From Promethearchaeota archaeon (GTDB lineage: Archaea; Asgardarchaeota; Lokiarchaeia; Sigyniarchaeales; SOKP01), in contig JAEOTZ010000045.1 in assembly GCA_016839585.1 (NCBI GenBank), positions 1 through 55,946 on the forward strand: 55,946 bases of DNA, given 5' to 3'. The notes beneath the pieces were generated by a model, which was given only the letters and a program-made list of their open reading frames with translations, was not told where the DNA came from and searched no databases. Below, piece by piece: positions 24,991 through 32,418 of the stretch (positions within the stretch are counted from its first letter, which is position 1; the number at the start of each line of letters is the position of its first letter). The position numbers were made by a program, and so were the translations under genes.

Positions 24991-25614
24991 TTGCTCTTTT
25001 TACCTTTTTCTTATTTAATATATTTATACTATAAATTTTCAGTACATAATAAAAAGTTACAATACATGGTTTGGAATTTAGTCATCAAGAAATTATCTTG
25101 GAATGGACAAGGCAAAGCGCTTGATATTGGCACAGGAGCTGGAGCATTAGCAATAGAGCTCGCCAAGAAGTTTCCTGCATCTAGAATTTGGGGAATTGAT
25201 TATTGGGGAAAACTATGGAATTATTCTAAACTTAAGTGTGAAAAAAATGCCAAAATCGAGGGGGTGGCAAATCAAGTTGTATTTCAAAAAGCGCATGCTT
25301 CAAAATTGCCCTTTAATGATGGTGAATTTGATGCCATTATGAGTAATTTCGTGTATCATGAAGTTAGAGACGCAAAAGATAAAAAAAAACTCATCAGTGA
25401 GTCTTTTCGGGTTTTGAAAAAAGGAGGGACATTTTCTCTTCAAGATATATTTAAAAGTAAAAAGAAATTTGGTGACATTGAAGAATTAATCAGAGATATT
25501 AAGAAATGGGGTATTGAGGAGGTTAATTTTATTGAGACAACTCATGAAATTCCAATACCTAAATTGTTGAAATTTGAACTTAAAACAATGGGTTTATTAT
25601 ATGGCGTCAAGTAG
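24991..25614 (+). CDS. Class I methyltransferase with N-terminal membrane anchor, start uncertain
   Basis: 207 aa from a TTG at 24991. The core is GKALDIGTGAGALAIELAKK, SRIWGIDYWG, FDAIMSNFVYHEV and LKKGGTFSLQDI, a SAM-dependent Rossmann methyltransferase. The open frame extends upstream to 24847 without any ATG, GTG or TTG. It encodes NYGNWVP and a full hydrophobic segment (LLYALIGIILIFLIPSLFP), which look like genuine protein. The real N-terminus is therefore probably longer, with either a rare start codon or a small sequence change at the beginning. It would be tethered to the membrane beside the ICMT-like enzymes. Confidence 0.78.
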   Translation: MLFLPFSYLIYLYYKFSVHNKKLQYMVWNLVIKKLSWNGQGKALDIGTGAGALAIELAKKFPASRIWGIDYWGKLWNYSKLKCEKNAKIEGVANQVVFQKAHASKLPFNDGEFDAIMSNFVYHEVRDAKDKKKLISESFRVLKKGGTFSLQDIFKSKKKFGDIEELIRDIKKWGIEEVNFIETTHEIPIPKLLKFELKTMGLLYGVK

Positions 25615-26266
25615 ATTTAAAATGGGCTTTAAACAAAAACTAGTTAATCAAGTAAGAAAACCAAGTGGAAAAATAGGACGAATAATAGCCAAGGGTATGA
25701 ATAAAGGGCATGCAAAATTAGCAAAGTGGGGTTTGTCTAAAATCAAAATAGAACCAAATTATAATATTCTAGATATTGGATGTGGAGGAGGGGGAAATAT
25801 AAAACACTTTGCTGAGATTATAGTAGATGGAAAGATTTATGGAATTGATTATTCAGAAACAGCTATATGTGTAAGCAGGGAAGTTAATAAGATATATATT
25901 GAAAATGGAACTGTTGAAATATATAATGCCTCTGTTTCTTCTCTACCTTTCAATGATGATTTCTTTAATATAGTAAGTGGTTTTGAAGTTTATTATTTTT
26001 GGCCAGATTTGCCAAAGGATTTAAAAGAAATTTATAGAGTTCTTAAACCAAAAGGAAAATTAATCTTAGTTAATGAAGGGTATTTATGTAATAATGAGAA
26101 GAAAAGGAAAAAAGCTGAAAAGTGGTCAAAATTGGGGCAATTTCATATCCATACTCCTGAAGAATACAACGATTTATTAACAAAAGCGGGGTTTTCTAAT
26201 ATCCAAATTTTTGAAGAGAATAAAAAGGGTTGGATTACCGTTATAGGTATGAAAGAAATCAGATAA
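25601..26266 (+). CDS. Class I SAM-dependent methyltransferase
   Basis: 221 aa from the ATG at 25601, overlapping the previous gene by 14 bases. An ATG at 25622 and an upstream TTG at 25574 are alternatives. Motif I is NILDIGCGGGGNIKHFAE, then KIYGIDYSETAI, VSSLPFNDDFFNIVSGFEV and LKPKGKLILVNEG. The N-terminal 45 residues are basic and helical (KLVNQVRKPSGKIGRIIAKG), often seen in enzymes that act on membrane-bound or hydrophobic acceptors. The overlap argues for translational coupling with the anchored methyltransferase. Confidence 0.87.
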   Translation: MASSRFKMGFKQKLVNQVRKPSGKIGRIIAKGMNKGHAKLAKWGLSKIKIEPNYNILDIGCGGGGNIKHFAEIIVDGKIYGIDYSETAICVSREVNKIYIENGTVEIYNASVSSLPFNDDFFNIVSGFEVYYFWPDLPKDLKEIYRVLKPKGKLILVNEGYLCNNEKKRKKAEKWSKLGQFHIHTPEEYNDLLTKAGFSNIQIFEENKKGWITVIGMKEIR

Positions 26267-26342
26267 TTATTGGACTATATAAGAAATAAATAAAAAAGAT
26301 GAAGAACAGTAATATAAAACTCATTAAAATGGTAGATTTAAA

Positions 26343-26840
26343 ATGAAAATAAAAAGACATGATGGTCATGAGAGGGAAATTCCAAATGCACACATATTTC
26401 ATGCCATATTACCAATAATATTTATTATAGTATGGTTTTTAGATTCAAATATTTTTCAAATTTCAACGTTCTTAAACGGTTTTGTAGATTTTCTAATTCG
26501 CTTGATATTGTTTATTTTGGTTTTTACCATTGCTATTACTTCTATAATGCTATCTCACCGCGCTTTATTTAAATCACATCAACCTCCTAATTCTTTAATT
26601 ACTAATGGAATTCTTGGATATGTAAGAAACCCGATGTATTTGGGGATTTTATTGATTTATGTAGCTTTCATCTTTTTGTCGATTTCATTAATTAGTATTG
26701 GCTTCTTCATTATAATAGTTCTAGTTTATAACTGGATGGTAAATTTCGAAGAAAAAATTCTTGAAAATATGTTTGATACTCAGTTTCTAGAATATAAAAA
26801 GAAAGTACCAAAATGGATTCCAAATCCGTTTAAAAAATAA
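26343..26840 (+). CDS. ICMT/PEMT-like integral membrane methyltransferase (3)
   Basis: 165 aa, about four TM helices. After a polar N-terminus (KRHDGHEREIPNAHIFH) the C-terminal half carries TNGILGYVRNPMYLGILLIY and then FEEKILENMFDTQFLEYKKKV with PKWIPNPF at the end. This is the shared ICMT/PEMT/NnrU-type core with its E-E pair. It is shorter than the other two in the cluster. It would methylate a lipid, thiol or prenyl-cysteine acceptor at the membrane. Confidence 0.83.
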   Translation: MKIKRHDGHEREIPNAHIFHAILPIIFIIVWFLDSNIFQISTFLNGFVDFLIRLILFILVFTIAITSIMLSHRALFKSHQPPNSLITNGILGYVRNPMYLGILLIYVAFIFLSISLISIGFFIIIVLVYNWMVNFEEKILENMFDTQFLEYKKKVPKWIPNPFKK

Positions 26841-26859
26841 AAGGATATGGCCCATAATA

Positions 26860-27258
26860 ATGGTTTCTGAGCAAATATGGAAAAAAATATGGTTATTATT
26901 TGGGATTGTTTTTATGTTTATTTCAATTTTTATGATATTTTTTGGACCCTGGCTTGCTTCAATAACAGGAACAAAACCATTCTCAGATCGTGCTAGAGCT
27001 ATGATTAACTTTTTCTGGATTTGGATGTTTATATATAATGGATTAGGGTTCATTCTTCTATATAAGAATATTGAAAAATATAAAATTTTATTACTTTTGG
27101 CGATTCCAGCAGGAATCACATTTACAATCCTTCAGATAATTTATATCATTTTAGGATATTTTGAATTTGTTTTATCAGAAATAGTTTGGGCAATAAGTTC
27201 CTTAGTATGGTCAACAATAGCCATTTTATATTTTTTTGATAAAAAAAAGGATTATTAA
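26860..27258 (+). CDS. Four-helix membrane protein
   Basis: 132 aa, nearly all hydrophobic. Four TM helices can be seen (LLFGIVFMFISIFMIFF, FFWIWMFIYNGLGFILLY, ILLLLAIPAGITFTILQII, IVWAISSLVWSTIAILYFF) and a short KKKDY tail. No family is recognised. It begins 19 bp after the third ICMT-like gene and probably ends that operon. An AAGGATA stretch 17 bases before the ATG could be an SD. Confidence 0.68.
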   Translation: MVSEQIWKKIWLLFGIVFMFISIFMIFFGPWLASITGTKPFSDRARAMINFFWIWMFIYNGLGFILLYKNIEKYKILLLLAIPAGITFTILQIIYIILGYFEFVLSEIVWAISSLVWSTIAILYFFDKKKDY

Positions 27259-27285
27259 TTAGGCAAAACCTTATTACAAAAGAAT

Positions 27286-27294
27286 ACTTATAAA
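27286..27294 (+). promoter_or_regulatory. TATA box of the cold-shock gene
   Basis: ACTTATAAA lies about 26 bases before 27316, so transcription should begin near the ATG at 27319. That would make the longer form leaderless, or give the TTG form a short leader of about 35 nt. Confidence 0.4.
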
Positions 27295-27351
27295 CCCTAA
27301 TTGTTGCATTTTTAGCAAATGTACGCAATTGTTTTAGGTTTGGTAATAAAA

Positions 27352-27606
27352 TTGGCAAAAGGAACTGTAAAATGGTTTAATAGTAAGAAAGGCTATGGCT
27401 TTATTACTCCCGATGATGGTTCGAGTGATATATTTGTTCACTATTCCGCTATTCAAGCCGAAAGTAGTGATTTTAAAATAATCTATGAAGGGGATATTGT
27501 TGAATATGAAGTCTCGCAGGGTCAAAAGGGACCGCAAGCCAGCAATGTCGTAGTTACTGAAAAAGGACCTCGACAGAGTTTTCATAGCCGGAAATCTTTT
27601 TATTAA
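27352..27606 (+). CDS. Cold-shock domain protein (CspA family)
   Basis: 84 aa from a TTG at 27352. This gives (M)[17 protein letters not shown], the standard Csp N-terminus with RNP1 (KGYGFI), then DIFVHYSAI for RNP2 and [18 protein letters not shown] longer form from the ATG at 27319 would add 11 hydrophobic residues ([11 protein letters not shown]) that the family lacks. The C-terminus has an extra basic tail ([11 protein letters not shown]). It binds single-stranded RNA/DNA and melts RNA structure. Csp proteins are widespread in bacteria but patchy in archaea. Own promoter and terminator. Confidence 0.87.
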   Translation: MAKGTVKWFNSKKGYGFITPDDGSSDIFVHYSAIQAESSDFKIIYEGDIVEYEVSQGQKGPQASNVVVTEKGPRQSFHSRKSFY

Positions 27607-27730
27607 TAAAATAGTTTATTAATTAAGAAAGAGAATAGGTAATAAAAATAAGGAATTTTGGAAGATAATAAATATGGGATAGAGATTTGTTAATTTCTTT
27701 TTAGTATTTCTTTATATCTGACAGGTTCCC

Positions 27731-27748
27731 TTTTTTTTTCATTTTTTT
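27731..27748 (+). terminator. T-tract terminator downstream of the cold-shock gene
   Basis: Sixteen of 18 bases are T, 125 bases after the stop. No closer T run of comparable length is seen. Confidence 0.4.
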
Positions 27749-27829
27749 AAAGCTCTAAATTGAAGTTAAGTAATAAAATTATTAAGAATAGTAGTTATTT
27801 ATAATTAAAAACCATGATTTTGGTATAAA

Positions 27830-28495
27830 ATGAGCCAATCGAATGAGAATAACATATGGACGAGAGAACGTGTTGAAAAATATGTTCAATCAACGGAGAA
27901 ATTAATAAACTTTAGATATAATCCATTTGCCAGGCAAATAATTAATTCAATAGATAAGTTTGGTATAGAAGGGATTCCAAAAATTTTAGATATTGGCTGT
28001 GGGCCAGGACTTCTTTTATTTGAAATTAAAAAAATTTTTCCTGAAGGGAAGTTAATTGGGGTTGATTCCTCAGAACAGATGTTAAAGATTGCTAAAGAGA
28101 AAGCAGAACAAAATAATATTGATGAGCTTGAACTAATGAAAGGTTTGGCTGAAGATATTCCATTACCAAATGATGATATAGAGGTGGTAGTGTGCCTAAA
28201 TTGTCTTCATGATTTTAAGGATGCACAACAGACAATAGAACAAGTATACCGTGTGTTGCGGAGTGGAGGGATTTTTATTTTGAAAGATAAAAATGGTGAT
28301 TATCCTCGATGGAAAATGCGTTTACATTTTATTCCATTAATTCTTAGGATAGGTTTAAAGAGAGCTCGGGCTTATTTAAGAAGCGAGCCATTTTGGCTTG
28401 AACCGCATGAAGTATATAATTGGATGGACCAATTAGGGTTTCAAGAGATTAGTGTTTCAAATAAACCTGATTATGTTATTATAGGAAAAAAATAA
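27830..28495 (+). CDS. Class I SAM-dependent methyltransferase (UbiE/COQ5-like)
   Basis: 221 aa. Motif I is KILDIGCGPGLLLFEI, followed by KLIGVDSSEQMLKIAKEKAE, GLAEDIPLPNDDIEVVVCL and LRSGGIFILKDK, a textbook Methyltransf_11/25 core. The C-terminal third has a basic helix (IPLILRIGLKRARAYLRS) and a cap ending ISVSNKPDYVIIGKK. Substrate unknown. It ends two bases before the stop of the oppositely oriented GNAT gene. Confidence 0.87.
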   Translation: MSQSNENNIWTRERVEKYVQSTEKLINFRYNPFARQIINSIDKFGIEGIPKILDIGCGPGLLLFEIKKIFPEGKLIGVDSSEQMLKIAKEKAEQNNIDELELMKGLAEDIPLPNDDIEVVVCLNCLHDFKDAQQTIEQVYRVLRSGGIFILKDKNGDYPRWKMRLHFIPLILRIGLKRARAYLRSEPFWLEPHEVYNWMDQLGFQEISVSNKPDYVIIGKK

Positions 28496-28497
28496 GT

Positions 28498-28962
28498 TTA
28501 CAGTTTTAACTCAAAAAATTTAGCACCCTCATAAGGATTATAACAATAAGGATCTATTTCTTTAAATCCTAAAGAAAGATATAAGGTTATTGCTTCTTTC
28601 ATAAATGGAAGTGTGTCTAAACGCATATGTGTATATCCCAATTTCCGAGCTGTATTAAGTATTTGTTTTGCTAATGCTTTTCCTATACCTTTTCCTCGAT
28701 ATCCTGATCGAACATATAGTCTTTTCATCTCACACATGCCTTTATCAAACTTTCTTAGAGCTACACATCCTGCTAATTTATTTTTATAAATTGCTAAGAG
28801 AAGACATCCCTCTGGCAATGAGTAATCACCAGGTAAGGTTTCAAGTTCCTCATTAAAATTTTGAAACTCTAAATCAATGTTTAAGTAGTTAGCATATTCT
28901 TTAAAGAGCTCAGATGCTTGTTCTATTCGTTCTTTAGATGTTACCTGTTTAATCTCTAGCAT
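28498..28962 (-). CDS. GNAT-family N-acetyltransferase
   Basis: 154 aa. The acetyl-CoA loop is VRSGYRGKGIGKALAKQIL (R-x-x-G-x-G), preceded by the strand GCVALRKFDKGMCEMKRLY and followed by YTHMRLDTLPFMKEAITLYLSLGF. This is the usual GNAT order, and the last block is typical of small-molecule acetyltransferases. The acceptor amine is unknown. ATG start at 28962. Confidence 0.87.
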   Translation of the reverse strand: MLEIKQVTSKERIEQASELFKEYANYLNIDLEFQNFNEELETLPGDYSLPEGCLLLAIYKNKLAGCVALRKFDKGMCEMKRLYVRSGYRGKGIGKALAKQILNTARKLGYTHMRLDTLPFMKEAITLYLSLGFKEIDPYCYNPYEGAKFFELKL

Positions 28963-29044
28963 GAACTTCTAAGAAGAACATTTCTGTATAGTTTAAAAAT
29001 AATTTGAAATTTAATTCATTATAATTGGTTTTTAATCAAAGAAT

Positions 29045-29052
29045 TTATATAA
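29045..29052 (+). promoter_or_regulatory. TATA box of the SCP2-like gene
   Basis: TTATATAA lies about 57 bases before the ATG at 29108, giving a leader of roughly 30 nt. Confidence 0.45.
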
Positions 29053-29107
29053 GATTTAAAAATATTTTTCTTAAATTAAATATAAACAATAGAAGTAGAA
29101 ATAAAAA

Positions 29108-29560
29108 ATGGTAAAAGTAAAATATGGAACTCAAGAGTTTGCGGATGCCTATCGTGATGCCCTCAATAAAAATGAGAATTATAGGGACGCTGCTGCCGAT
29201 TGGGAAGGGGATTTTGTCTGGGTAGCTACTCCTAGCGGAAATTTAGACCATGAACAGAGAATGTGGATTGGACTTTATCATGGAGAATGTACAGGTTGTA
29301 AGAAATTAAATCCCGACGATAAAGTAAAACTTTTACAACCAGGAGAAAAACCGAGTGGAGAAGGCTATGAAGTTGAATATATATACACTACTGATTATGT
29401 AATATGGAAAAAAATTACTCTTGGTGAAGCAGATTCTATTAGAATGATGTTAAGTGGAAAAGCAAAACTCGAAGGAGATATGGCTAAAGTAATGAAATAT
29501 ACTAGAGCCGCTGCTGAACTAACAGTTGCAGCTCAACAACTTGATATAGAATGGCTTTAA
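29108..29560 (+). CDS. SCP2 sterol-carrier-like lipid-binding protein
   Basis: 150 aa. The C-terminal half follows the SCP2 pattern: VIWKKITLGEADSIRMMLSG, KAKLEGDMAKVMKYTRAA and a final helix (AELTVAAQQLDIEWL). The GDhxxhMxh motif lines the lipid cavity in SCP2 proteins. The N-terminal half supplies the opening helix and strands (EFADAYRDALNKNENYRDAAADWEGDFVW). Cys pair CTGC lies in the middle. It could bind a fatty acyl or isoprenoid chain in the cytoplasm; the ligand is not known. Confidence 0.75.
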   Translation: MVKVKYGTQEFADAYRDALNKNENYRDAAADWEGDFVWVATPSGNLDHEQRMWIGLYHGECTGCKKLNPDDKVKLLQPGEKPSGEGYEVEYIYTTDYVIWKKITLGEADSIRMMLSGKAKLEGDMAKVMKYTRAAAELTVAAQQLDIEWL

Positions 29561-29687
29561 ATAATAAAAAGCTATTCTTTATTCTTTTTATCTTAGGTTT
29601 TTATATATTGAAAATAAAAAGATTTTTAAAAGAAAACGTTGAACCAATAATATTGAAATTCAAATATAAAAATTAAAATAAAAATAA

Positions 29688-30212
29688 GTGAGAGATTTGG
29701 TAACTTTAGAAGGTAAACCTACTCTGTATCTCATCATATATGTAATTGTAGGTATTTTACATATATTTATTCCCGTATGGGGTGTTGTTATTGATGAACC
29801 ATTTAATATTGCTACCTTTTATTGGTATTGGGGATTCGTTTTTCAGTCTGTGGATGGTGATATTAATACTGGTACCATTGGTAATGAAGATATACTATTT
29901 GCAGGTAGAACTGCTATGATAATGATGATAATTTGCTTTATAATCCTACTAATAACTTTTATTTTAGCTAGAGCATTAGACATTTTTAAAACTGAGAAAA
30001 ATCTAAGTCTTTTTGGGGTTTTATGGCTTATAATAGGAATTTTATTATTAATTGCTCCATCAATATATGTTGCAGAAGTAAGAGATGTAATATTTGATGA
30101 TTATAGTTGGGGAGTAGGAATATATTTTTCGTATGCTCTAGCAGTTGTACCTTTATTACTAGGAATACTTATTCTCTATATGAAATCGAAAGGACAAAAA
30201 ATTGGAACTTAA
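29688..30212 (+). CDS. Hypothetical four-helix membrane protein
   Basis: 174 aa, GTG start. TM helices are seen at LYLIIYVIVGILHIFIP, MIMMIICFIILLITFILA, LFGVLWLIIGILLLIAPSI and YALAVVPLLLGILILYM. A long extracytoplasmic loop between helices 1 and 2 is rich in Asp, aromatic residues and Gly (WYWGFVFQSVDGDINTGTI). No family is recognised. A T-rich tract follows the stop. Confidence 0.6.
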   Translation: MRDLVTLEGKPTLYLIIYVIVGILHIFIPVWGVVIDEPFNIATFYWYWGFVFQSVDGDINTGTIGNEDILFAGRTAMIMMIICFIILLITFILARALDIFKTEKNLSLFGVLWLIIGILLLIAPSIYVAEVRDVIFDDYSWGVGIYFSYALAVVPLLLGILILYMKSKGQKIGT

Positions 30213-30249
30213 ATTCATATAAATAGAAACTTTAAGAAGTTAAGAAATA

Positions 30250-30280
30250 TTTTTTTTATCTCTTTTATTTTTTTTTTATT
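30250..30280 (+). terminator. T-rich terminator between converging genes
   Basis: Three long T runs lie 38-68 bases after the stop of the rightward membrane-protein gene. Confidence 0.4.
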
Positions 30281-30294
30281 AAATAGGTATCTAC

Positions 30295-31548
30295 TTAACG
30301 CCATTCAGTACCACATAGACCACATTTATATTTCTTACCGTACATTCGTGGATAGGCAAGGATAATGTGAGTTTTATCAGGCATTTCCCGGATAAGAGCT
30401 TTATTAGCATTTCCACATTTTGGACATCTGCGCCTTCCTTCAGAACTTCCTGCCAAAATTGGTTGTTTTTCTTTTACTAGTTCAGGAGAAAGAATCGATT
30501 TCAACTCATCGACCGTAATATGAGAAGAAACAACTTCTTCTAGCTTAACCTTCAAGATATCGGTATCCGCTGCAATCTTTTCTTCCACCTCCAATGAAGG
30601 TTCTGTTGATTGTTCAGTCTCAACTTTTAAAGGTTTTTGAGTAGGGATCTCAATTGCTTCTTGAGATAGAGGAATTGATATCGCTGCTTTCACCACTTTT
30701 TTATCTTTTTCTTCCAGCCTTTTTTTTTCATTCTCAAGCTCGACTACTTGTTGTTGTAAAATAGCGATTTCTTCTTCTAATTGTGCAATGTCTGGTTTCT
30801 GCATCTTTAAAAAGTCAATATTATTTCTTAATAAATTGGTTTCGTTTACCAATTCATGGATTTTCTCATTTTTTTTAAGAATCACATTTTCTAATCTATT
30901 AACTTCTTTCATCAAGTTTGCTATAGTATTTCGGGTGCTCTCAATAAATTCAATATCAGGTTTTTCTTTTTCTTGGGTTAGTTTATTACTATCCTCTAAT
31001 TCAGCAATCTTTGCTTCCAATCCTATAACTTCTTCCTCCAATTGTGCAATTGTAGCCAATTCAGTTTTTAAATCTCTGATATTATTTTTTAACAATCTAT
31101 TTTCTTCTTCTAATTCAGAAGCTTGATTTTTTAATGGTTCAAGATTTTTCTCTAATCTATGATACTCTTCTGTTAAATTTTCGATTTTTTTAGTATACTC
31201 TTTTAAAATCATGGGATCCACTGTTTCACCTAAATTTTCTTTTTGTTTCGATAATTCGAGATTAAAATCATCAATTTTTTTTTGTAAAATTTCACTTTCA
31301 TAATCTTTCTGAGCTAACTCTTTTCGTTGTGAAGAAACCATATTTTTTAAAATAGTAATTTCCTCTGATTCATTTAAACTATCGATGGTAACTTTATCAC
31401 TTAATAGGGTTCGAGGTTTCTGTTCTTCTAATTGGGCTTTCAACCTATTAATCTCATTATTCAATTTTTCTATAGTCTTTTCTAATACTGCTCTGTTCCT
31501 TTCTTCTTCTTCAGCTTTATCAATTATATCCTTTAAATTTTCGCTCAT
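30295..31548 (-). CDS. Long coiled-coil protein with C-terminal zinc ribbon
   Basis: 417 aa. Residues about 8-290 form an almost unbroken coiled coil with repeating units such as ELEEENRLLKNNIRDLKTEL, IAQLEEEVIGLEAKIAELED and IAQLEEEIAILQQQVVELE, suggesting internal duplication. A Ser/Thr/Pro/Glu linker follows. The last 45 residues are a zinc ribbon, with CPKCGN near 372 and CGLCGTEWR at the very end. The ribbon resembles those of TFIIS/RPB9-like proteins, though the middle is not diagnostic. Such coil-ribbon proteins are frequent in Asgard genomes; the role is unknown. Single-gene unit. Confidence 0.75.
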   Translation of the reverse strand: MSENLKDIIDKAEEEERNRAVLEKTIEKLNNEINRLKAQLEEQKPRTLLSDKVTIDSLNESEEITILKNMVSSQRKELAQKDYESEILQKKIDDFNLELSKQKENLGETVDPMILKEYTKKIENLTEEYHRLEKNLEPLKNQASELEEENRLLKNNIRDLKTELATIAQLEEEVIGLEAKIAELEDSNKLTQEKEKPDIEFIESTRNTIANLMKEVNRLENVILKKNEKIHELVNETNLLRNNIDFLKMQKPDIAQLEEEIAILQQQVVELENEKKRLEEKDKKVVKAAISIPLSQEAIEIPTQKPLKVETEQSTEPSLEVEEKIAADTDILKVKLEEVVSSHITVDELKSILSPELVKEKQPILAGSSEGRRRCPKCGNANKALIREMPDKTHIILAYPRMYGKKYKCGLCGTEWR

Positions 31549-31742
31549 CGTATTAAAATTTCCATAATTTTATTTAAACATTTCCAATTTTCTAGAAAGA
31601 TAATAGAGTTCGAATTAAAAAATTTAAGGAGACTAGATTATAATTTAGATATTAAAGCTTTATAAATGTTTAAATATTTACTCTTGTTACTTTAACGTTA
31701 AATCTTTCAATAAAAATAAAAAAGAAATGATAGGTAATTAAA

Positions 31743-32339
31743 ATGGAAGAAGTAAGTGATGAAGTTTTCTGGAAAAATAAAATTAAACAGTATTCGAAAA
31801 TATTCGCCATTTGTATAATCGCAGTTATAGTATGTGCTATTGGAGCAATTCTAGTCCTTGTTTGGTTTATAGAAACCACTCCACTTCCAGGAGTTGGAGA
31901 TGGAATTCCTCCAAATACTTTTGATGATTGGACATTGAATTATGTTGTTGGTTTTGTGATTTTAATAATTCTATGGGAGTTATTATTTATAGGAGTTCCA
32001 GCAGCCCTATTTTTTGGTGTAGGAGGATATCTATGGTGGAAGAGATTACCTGATGAAGAAAAACAAGTATTCAAAGATAGAGAAAAGAAAGGGAAAAAAT
32101 ACAAACACCCAAAAAATGCGGGAGGTAGTGGAGGCTTTTCCCTTTTTATGTATATAGCATACTGTATCGTTATTGCAATTGATGGAAACTACAATACCAG
32201 ATTTGGGCTATTAGATTACAGTTATTTCATTTATGCTTGGTTTTTTACTATTATGTGGCTTTTGATAATTTTTGGCGTTCCTGTGGCTATTATACTGTTG
32301 ATTGTTTATTTTAAAGTATGGAGAAAAAAATCAGAATAA
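31743..32339 (+). CDS. Hypothetical four-helix membrane protein
   Basis: 198 aa. TM helices lie at IFAICIIAVIVCAIGAILV, VVGFVILIILWELLFIGVP with AALFFGVGGYLWW, FSLFMYIAYCIVIAI and WFFTIMWLLIIFGVPVAII. The cytoplasmic loop KRLPDEEKQVFKDREKKGK leads into a Gly-rich segment (NAGGSGGF). The GVP-A repeats at the ends of helices 2 and 4 (ELLFIGVPAAL, LLIIFGVPVAI) suggest an internal duplication. No family is recognised. Confidence 0.62.
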   Translation: MEEVSDEVFWKNKIKQYSKIFAICIIAVIVCAIGAILVLVWFIETTPLPGVGDGIPPNTFDDWTLNYVVGFVILIILWELLFIGVPAALFFGVGGYLWWKRLPDEEKQVFKDREKKGKKYKHPKNAGGSGGFSLFMYIAYCIVIAIDGNYNTRFGLLDYSYFIYAWFFTIMWLLIIFGVPVAIILLIVYFKVWRKKSE

Positions 32340-32341
32340 AA

Positions 32342-32380
32342 TTTTTTTATTATTATTTTTTTTTATTATATTCTTTTTTT
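32342..32380 (+). terminator. T-rich terminator
   Basis: An almost continuous T-rich stretch starts just after the stop of the rightward membrane-protein gene, ahead of the converging surface-protein array. Confidence 0.45.
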
Positions 32381-32418
32381 GTATAGAACCTCTTATAGTC
32401 AAGAACAAAAGATATTAA

